From the NCBI GenBank assembly GCA_028710655.1, contig JAQTTS010000109.1, positions 1 through 7,159 on the forward strand: a DNA stretch of 7,159 nt. The letters run 5' to 3'. Shown in pieces: positions 1 to 6,200 of the stretch. Every line of letters begins with the position of its first letter. Position 1 is the first letter of the stretch. Below the pieces are notes generated by a model. That model made no database searches. It saw nothing but the letters and a program-made list of their open reading frames with translations, and had not been told where the DNA came from. This DNA comes from Dehalococcoidales bacterium. GTDB lineage: Bacteria; Chloroflexota; Dehalococcoidia; Dehalococcoidales; UBA5760. The translations under genes and the position numbers were made by a program.

Positions 1-1
1 T

Positions 2-259
2 AACCGTGGGCCGGGCGCTGTCCTTTATCCTCACCTTGCACAGGTCCGAAACCGCCTCCTCCGGGACTGTCCAGGCAAAAGCACCGTCATTCAATCCGTC
101 GAATCCCGAAATATTCACCCAGGTCGAGCCGCCGTCCTTGGAATACTGCAAAGTAAGGCTTCCGCTGTGTATGGTACCTTCCGAGGTCCAGGTAATATTA
201 TTAACTTCGTTCTTGACCCAAAGTTCCCCGCCGTTAGGAGAAGTAAGGGTAATCTTGGG
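2..259 (-). repeat. Ig-like 'SPNGGE.W' repeat 4, cut by window edge (residues 2301-2386)
   Basis: KITLTSPNGGELWVKNEVN, NITWTSEGTI, LTLQYSKDGGSTWVNI, FAWTVPEEA, CKVRIKDSARPTV. Only the last strand (D-x-S-x-x-F-x-I) is missing, because the window ends. The gene must therefore continue past position 1 by at least that strand and possibly by further repeats or an anchor. Confidence 0.85.
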
Positions 260-3200
260 ATCGACTATCTTGAATATGGAGGAAACCTTGGAGACTACCG
301 ACGAGGTATCCCTGCCCGCCGGGGCAGAAACCTCCCTTACCCTTATCGTAACGTTATCGCTCAAATCATCCGGGATAGTCCATGAATAAGAACATGACAG
401 GTCTGTATTCGGGGTAAGCGGCGAGGCCGGGGCTCCGGAAGATACAGTAGTGATATACGTCGATGTGGTAAAACCATCCTTGGAATAATAAAGGTCAAAC
501 TGGCTGCCGAACTGCTGCGAGTTTGTAGTCCATCTTATATTATAGGTAGCTCCCACCTTGAGCTCTTCACTTCCCAAAGGATAAGTGAAAGTGATTGCGG
601 GAGAAGGAACAAGAGCAAATGATTCATCCGAAGAATCATCCACCTGCGTATTGGAGGAATCGGTCATGCGCACCAGCACATTATCAGAAGCATAAGCGGT
701 ACTCGAAGAAATATTCCAGGTCAGGTTTCCGTCATCCGTCTGGCCCGAGGCGATCTCCGGGCTTACCCAGGTAGACCCGCTGTCAATGGAATACTCGAAT
801 TTCAAAGTACTCGTACCGAGGCTGCCGCCTGAATCCCATGTAATCGTATGCGTCTTGCCCAACTCCCAGATCTCCCCTCCGTTGGGAGAGGTAATCTCTG
901 CGCCCATCAACCTGAAGGAAGCGTTGGATTTATCGGTTACGTTAGGATACTCTATACTCGTTATCCGCACCTTGGTCAACAGCCCAGGGTCATCCGGCAG
1001 AATCCAGGCGTAAGTGCCGGTGTTGGGTGTAGAGGCTATAATCGTCTTCCAGGTTACCTCGTTATCCGGGGAATACTCAAGTTTCACGTTACTGGCCCCT
1101 GCGTCTATCCCCTGCGAGGTCCAGGTTATATTATAGGTATCGCCTTCAAGCCATGATTCTCCCCCGTTGGGAGAAGTAATATTCAACCAGGCGTCGGTAT
1201 AGGTCAAGGTAATGTTGCTGACCACAGGCGTATTCCTTCCGTCGGAATAAAGTATCGCCTTGTACTGCACCCACTGGTCATTGGCGATGTCGCAGTTCAA
1301 AGCATTTATCGCATCCGCCCCGGTCTTATCCGTATAGAAGGTCTCATCGGTAGTCAAAGCCACTGCTATATTGTTCAATTCCGGGGTATAGGTCCCGTCA
1401 TTAGAATGCAGGTAAGTGCGGAAATTCAACGAGCCGGAGGAGAACAACGTCTGGAAGGCGGCCAAGTGCGAATTGATCTCCGAACCGGTGTTTGCCTGGG
1501 TGTAACCGGCGGTAGCCAGGTTCCAGCCTATGGGAATACTGTTGTAAGAAGCCCCGCTTGTCCAGGTTGAGCCCGTGCCGGTAGTGCTGTTATCCTGCCA
1601 ATAAGTCTCATACAAGGCGCCGGTAATAGGCTTGTTGGAGTCGCCGGCCGTATGGCTTAAAATACACTTATAGTCCTTGCCGTCGGTGCCGATCACCTTG
1701 CTTATCGCAGTAGAATTATACCAGTACCAATTCCAGGAATCCGGGGAAATCTGGTGTTTGAGCCCCGCGCCTGTCGGGATAGTCGAAGTTTCGGTAAAAG
1801 ACGCAAGATTATTATCGTAAAACACCCCGCCCAAAGGCTGGAGTACGGGATTATCCTCATAATAATCGCTGAGAGAAAAAACATTATCCTGGCCGTTGAT
1901 TACCTGGCTAAGGTCTACGCTGACATCATAGGTCATATCCTGGTAAACCAGCCAGCTGTCCGTATAAACGTACTCATCCCTGTCCTGCTGTACTATATGC
2001 GGACGCAGGCTGCCTTCCGTAGAATACGAAGAATCATAAAGCAGTATCCAATCCGTATCATCCCTATTCTTATAGTAGTACCTGGCGCCTGTAGCCTTAA
2101 GCTCTATCTTGACATCATACCATGCATCCCTTATATACGAGCCGACGCTGGCGACATTGCTTCCGTCCTCGTATATGTACATCGCGCCGTTGTTGAAATA
2201 AATACAGTGAATAAGGTTGGAATATGAAACACCGGTTTCATTATCCTTCCAGCCGATCATCACGCGGTCGTTATAACTGGGGTATATGCTCGCCTGGAAG
2301 CTTCTGCCGGCAACCCTGGAAAAAGCCGAACCGTTCCATCTAAGATAAGAATCCCAGGAATCCGAATTGTTCCATAAAGTAACATACCCATTATTGAATA
2401 CCGGGGATTTATCCGCGGTTGCCGCGCCGCCTGCGGTGAACTTCGTCTCATCGAGCCCGGCATACATATACAGGTCATAGGCATTATATATATCATTGGA
2501 AGTGGTGATATTGAGCGCGTTTCCGTAATAAAGAGAAACTGCCCTGGGCCAGGTGGTCGCCTCGGTACTTTGTACCTGAACATCGATGCTTGCCATTTTC
2601 TTGTCGTAATCGAAATAATCGATATCGTAATAAAGCGATACCGGGTCTCCGGAGGTAACATTCTCATCGTAAAAACGGATATCTCCTCCGTCCGAACGAA
2701 CGTTTGACCAGAAGTTCGTCCAGGTGGAGGGTATCTTGATATTCACCCCTCTATTAAGCACCCCTGTAGGATTGGTAGAGACATTGTTTACAGTAATATC
2801 CATCTTGTATTGCCATTTGGAGTTAAAAGTCTCTCCTACACGAGACACCTGTGAAGGAGTGCCGGATGCCTGTTTTAAAGGATTAAGAAAACTGTCCGTA
2901 CTCAAAGAAGTGGCATCGGACTTACCGTAATACAACCAGTAAGCCTGCTCCGCGCTGGTATTGATAAAGGGGACACTTACCAAAAAGCTCCCCTGTTTGC
3001 GGTCGGCATCGAAGAAATCGATGAAATAAGTCATCACTGTTTCATTGTCGGAAGCAACTATGCGCACATCCGAGCCGTCGCTGTTCACGTTCGCCCAGAA
3101 TTGATCCCAGCCATCCTCCGCATCCACCCTGACCACCGCCGGGCTGCTGTTATAGGTAGTCCCGGTAACCCAAGTGACCCCTTTGCCTGTAGTGGAGTTA

Positions 3201-6200
3201 CTCTGCCAGTATGTCGCCCAGTTGGCTCCGGTAACCGGCCGGTCATAGCTCGTTGACGAATGCCCTTTAATACATTTATAATCCGTCCCGTTGGTACCAA
3301 CCACCAAGCCCTGCCCCTGGGGAGAACCGGAGTCATTCTTAAGCATAAGCGGCATCTTGTACAACCACCCGGAAAGCGTGGTAGAGTCCCCGACAACCTG
3401 GTTATAACTGTCAAACTTGCCCTCTACGCTCATACAGAAACTCGAGTCCGCGGCGGATACCGCGCTGGCATTCCCGTAATAAAGGTAAATCGTTTTGCTT
3501 CCGCCGGCTGCCAAGGATGGAACTTTTATAAGTATAAAGCCTTTCTTATTCTCATAATCCCACTCCGGGATATAATAGCTTAAAACTGTAGTATCATCCG
3601 AATCCACGGCGCGCACATCGCTTCCGTCGCTCTTCACATGCCCCCAGAACTCATGCCACTTGCCGAGGTCAATCCTCACGTTGGTATTGGTCTTAAGCCC
3701 GCCGGAGTTAACCACGGGAACGGCGATCTTTTTCTGCCATCCCCCGGAGACCAGGGTTGCACAGGTAGCATCCTCTTCATTGCAGCCATAGGTAATCTTA
3801 TAGGTAAAATCCGAAGAAACTCCTTCATAAAGCATCCTTACTTCCTGCCCGGTAAGCGCGCGGTCATACAAGATAACCTCGTCAAGCTTACCCTTCCACC
3901 AGTAACTGGTATTATTGTAATACCTGCCGATATCCCACTGCATGCTCCCTATATTGCGCGAGGTATAAGTAAACCCCCTATAGTCCCTGTTCAAATCCGC
4001 ATTCGTATATGCGCGGTAACCCTTGGAGTCTTCGACCACCACATAATGCCTCCATACGCTGTCCCTGGTGGAATGATAATAGAAATTATTGCCGTGGCTT
4101 ACGTCCGCAGGGTCATACCAGTAAAAATACATATAGTTATTTGTATTCAACCGCAGGATCGGATAAGACTGCTGGCACGACAATGCAGCCTGCCAGCTCC
4201 TTTGCGTGGTAGGCTCCTGGTCTATCGTACCCCAAAAGGCCATTGTATACTCCGTGCCTAAGGCAGGAACGTTAGAAGCCCTCACGTAATCATCCACTCC
4301 GTCGAAATAAATACACGAACCGTATTTTCCCTCATCAGACCACTTGGGCTGGTTCTTGTTTGTAGGGTTAAGGCCTCCGGAGTTTCCGTAACCGGATGAA
4401 TCATAAGCGATCAAGCCCGCCCCTTCGTTGAATCTCCAGTAGCCTACTACCCCGTTGGCAGGCTTGGCAATATAGGTATCGTCGCTGGCAGAAAGCGCAT
4501 CGGTACTTCCATAAACCATATAAAATGACTTTATGGAGTTGGCGCCGACGCTCGGCAGATTGACATTTATCTCGGCCGCTTTGGCCGCTTTGTTGAAACT
4601 CACCAGGCAATACCCCAGTTCCTCTGTCCCGTCATGGAAACGTATATCCGAACCGTCGGATTTTATATTATCCCAGAAATGATCGTCGGTAGAGGGGATA
4701 TTTAAAGTGACTATAAGGTCGCTCTGCGCGCTGCCTGCGGTGTTATCCACATAAAGCGCCTGAGAGTAAGCGAAATCCGCCAGCTTCTTGTAGAGTTTTA
4801 CCGAAGTGCCGGTAAAGAGGATCTCGGAGTTAGCCACATAGTCATCTTTACTGTCGAAAGTGAACTGTTCTATGGTTGTCCCTGCAGGCCCGTACCAGGC
4901 TGCATTGAGCAGGTTCTCAAGGGTCGAGCCGGTGCGTATCTTGAAACGCACGTCCGTCCCAGTCTCCTGCTCATCGCTCCATTCGAACTTGACCAGGCGG
5001 TTAGTGGCAAAAGAGGTGTTAATGGGGGAAGAGATTATCTCCTGCTTGAGCGGATAGAACTTATAACCTATGCTTACATCGGATATCTTGGGAAGTTCGA
5101 GCAGATTATCCGTGGAAAAAGCTATCTTATACTGCACATACACATCCTGCGGGCTTACCGAAGAGGCGGTACTTAAATCCGCCCCGTTTGACATATCCGC
5201 GCAGAGATCCCAGCTCAAGGCATCGGAGAGATCCGATTCATCCCCGGACCTGAAAGAGAGCTGGGCCGCCTGTGTATCGTTAAAGGTCCAGTTGACATTA
5301 CCCCAACCTGAATGGGCGCCGACCGCCTTTATATCGGAGATATAAGTGCCGTAGCAGAATGCGTAGTACATGGCCAGCTCGAGCCTGCCGTTGCCTTTGG
5401 TGGCATAGTAGTATTCGCCGCCCGGCCAGATCATGCTCCCCGGATGATCGACCCCGAAAGATGCCGGAGCCAACTCGCTCCAGGTGCCTGAAAGTATATC
5501 ATACCTCATATAGGTATAGGACTCATAATCCGCGCCCCAGCTCGATCCGTGCAGGACATACAAAAAGTTACCGAACCCCGGATAAATAAGCTCCGAGTGT
5601 GAATCGAGGATTTTAACCATGCAGGGATTCAAAGTGGTCCAGGCATCCGTCTTGTAATTATATCTGTAAAAATTAGAGCTCCTATTCCCTGATAAAGCAT
5701 ACAAATAATCCCCCTGATCGGGATAGGTCAAAGCAGCGCCCCTGCCCACGGAAACCGGCAGGTCCGCCAGGTCCTCCCACTCGTTGTTGCGTATATCGTA
5801 CTTCCAGAAGCTCGTTGCCCCGCCTCTCATGGCGTATATATACCTGTCGTCTGCCACATGTTCTATCGCATTGCCCCACCCCCAGGCATACGGGGGCGGC
5901 TCAAGGGTCTCCCAGGAATCATTGGCGACCGAATACCTCAAGAACTCGGACCTGTTTCTCCCGCCGGTTACATATATATCAACGTTTCCTTCATACTCTA
6001 CCGCCTTCATGCAGGGATCCTCATTAGGCATAGTGGAAGGGCAGGTAGTCAAAATACCCCATTTCTTCTGGCCGATATTGAACCTATAAAACGTCCCGGC
6101 ATCGCCGCAGAGATAATATATATTGCCTTTATAACCGCAGATAACCCCGCCTTCATCAAGCGCTACCGGAAGATAAGAAGGAATATCATAAGCATTCTCG

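Noticed and set aside
1157..1173. Inverted repeat TCTCCC...GGGAGA, with a similar one at 871..889, as possible hairpin or terminator
   Set aside because: Both fall on the codons for the conserved SPNGGE motif inside the open frame, and no T-run follows. The symmetry comes from the coded peptide.
1754..2227. Plus-strand open frame of 157 codons
   Set aside because: Antisense shadow over the second jelly-roll region and linker; the translation is hydrophobic and Ile/Val-rich with no domain pattern.
2260..2667. Minus-strand open frame of 135 codons in a second frame
   Set aside because: Overlaps DUF2341 copy 4 and the jelly-roll domain in another frame; no domain pattern and no ribosome-binding context seen.
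3638..4261. Plus-strand open frame of 207 codons
   Set aside because: Antisense to the LamG and DUF2341 copy 2 coding region, whose protein motifs are unmistakable; same-register shadow.
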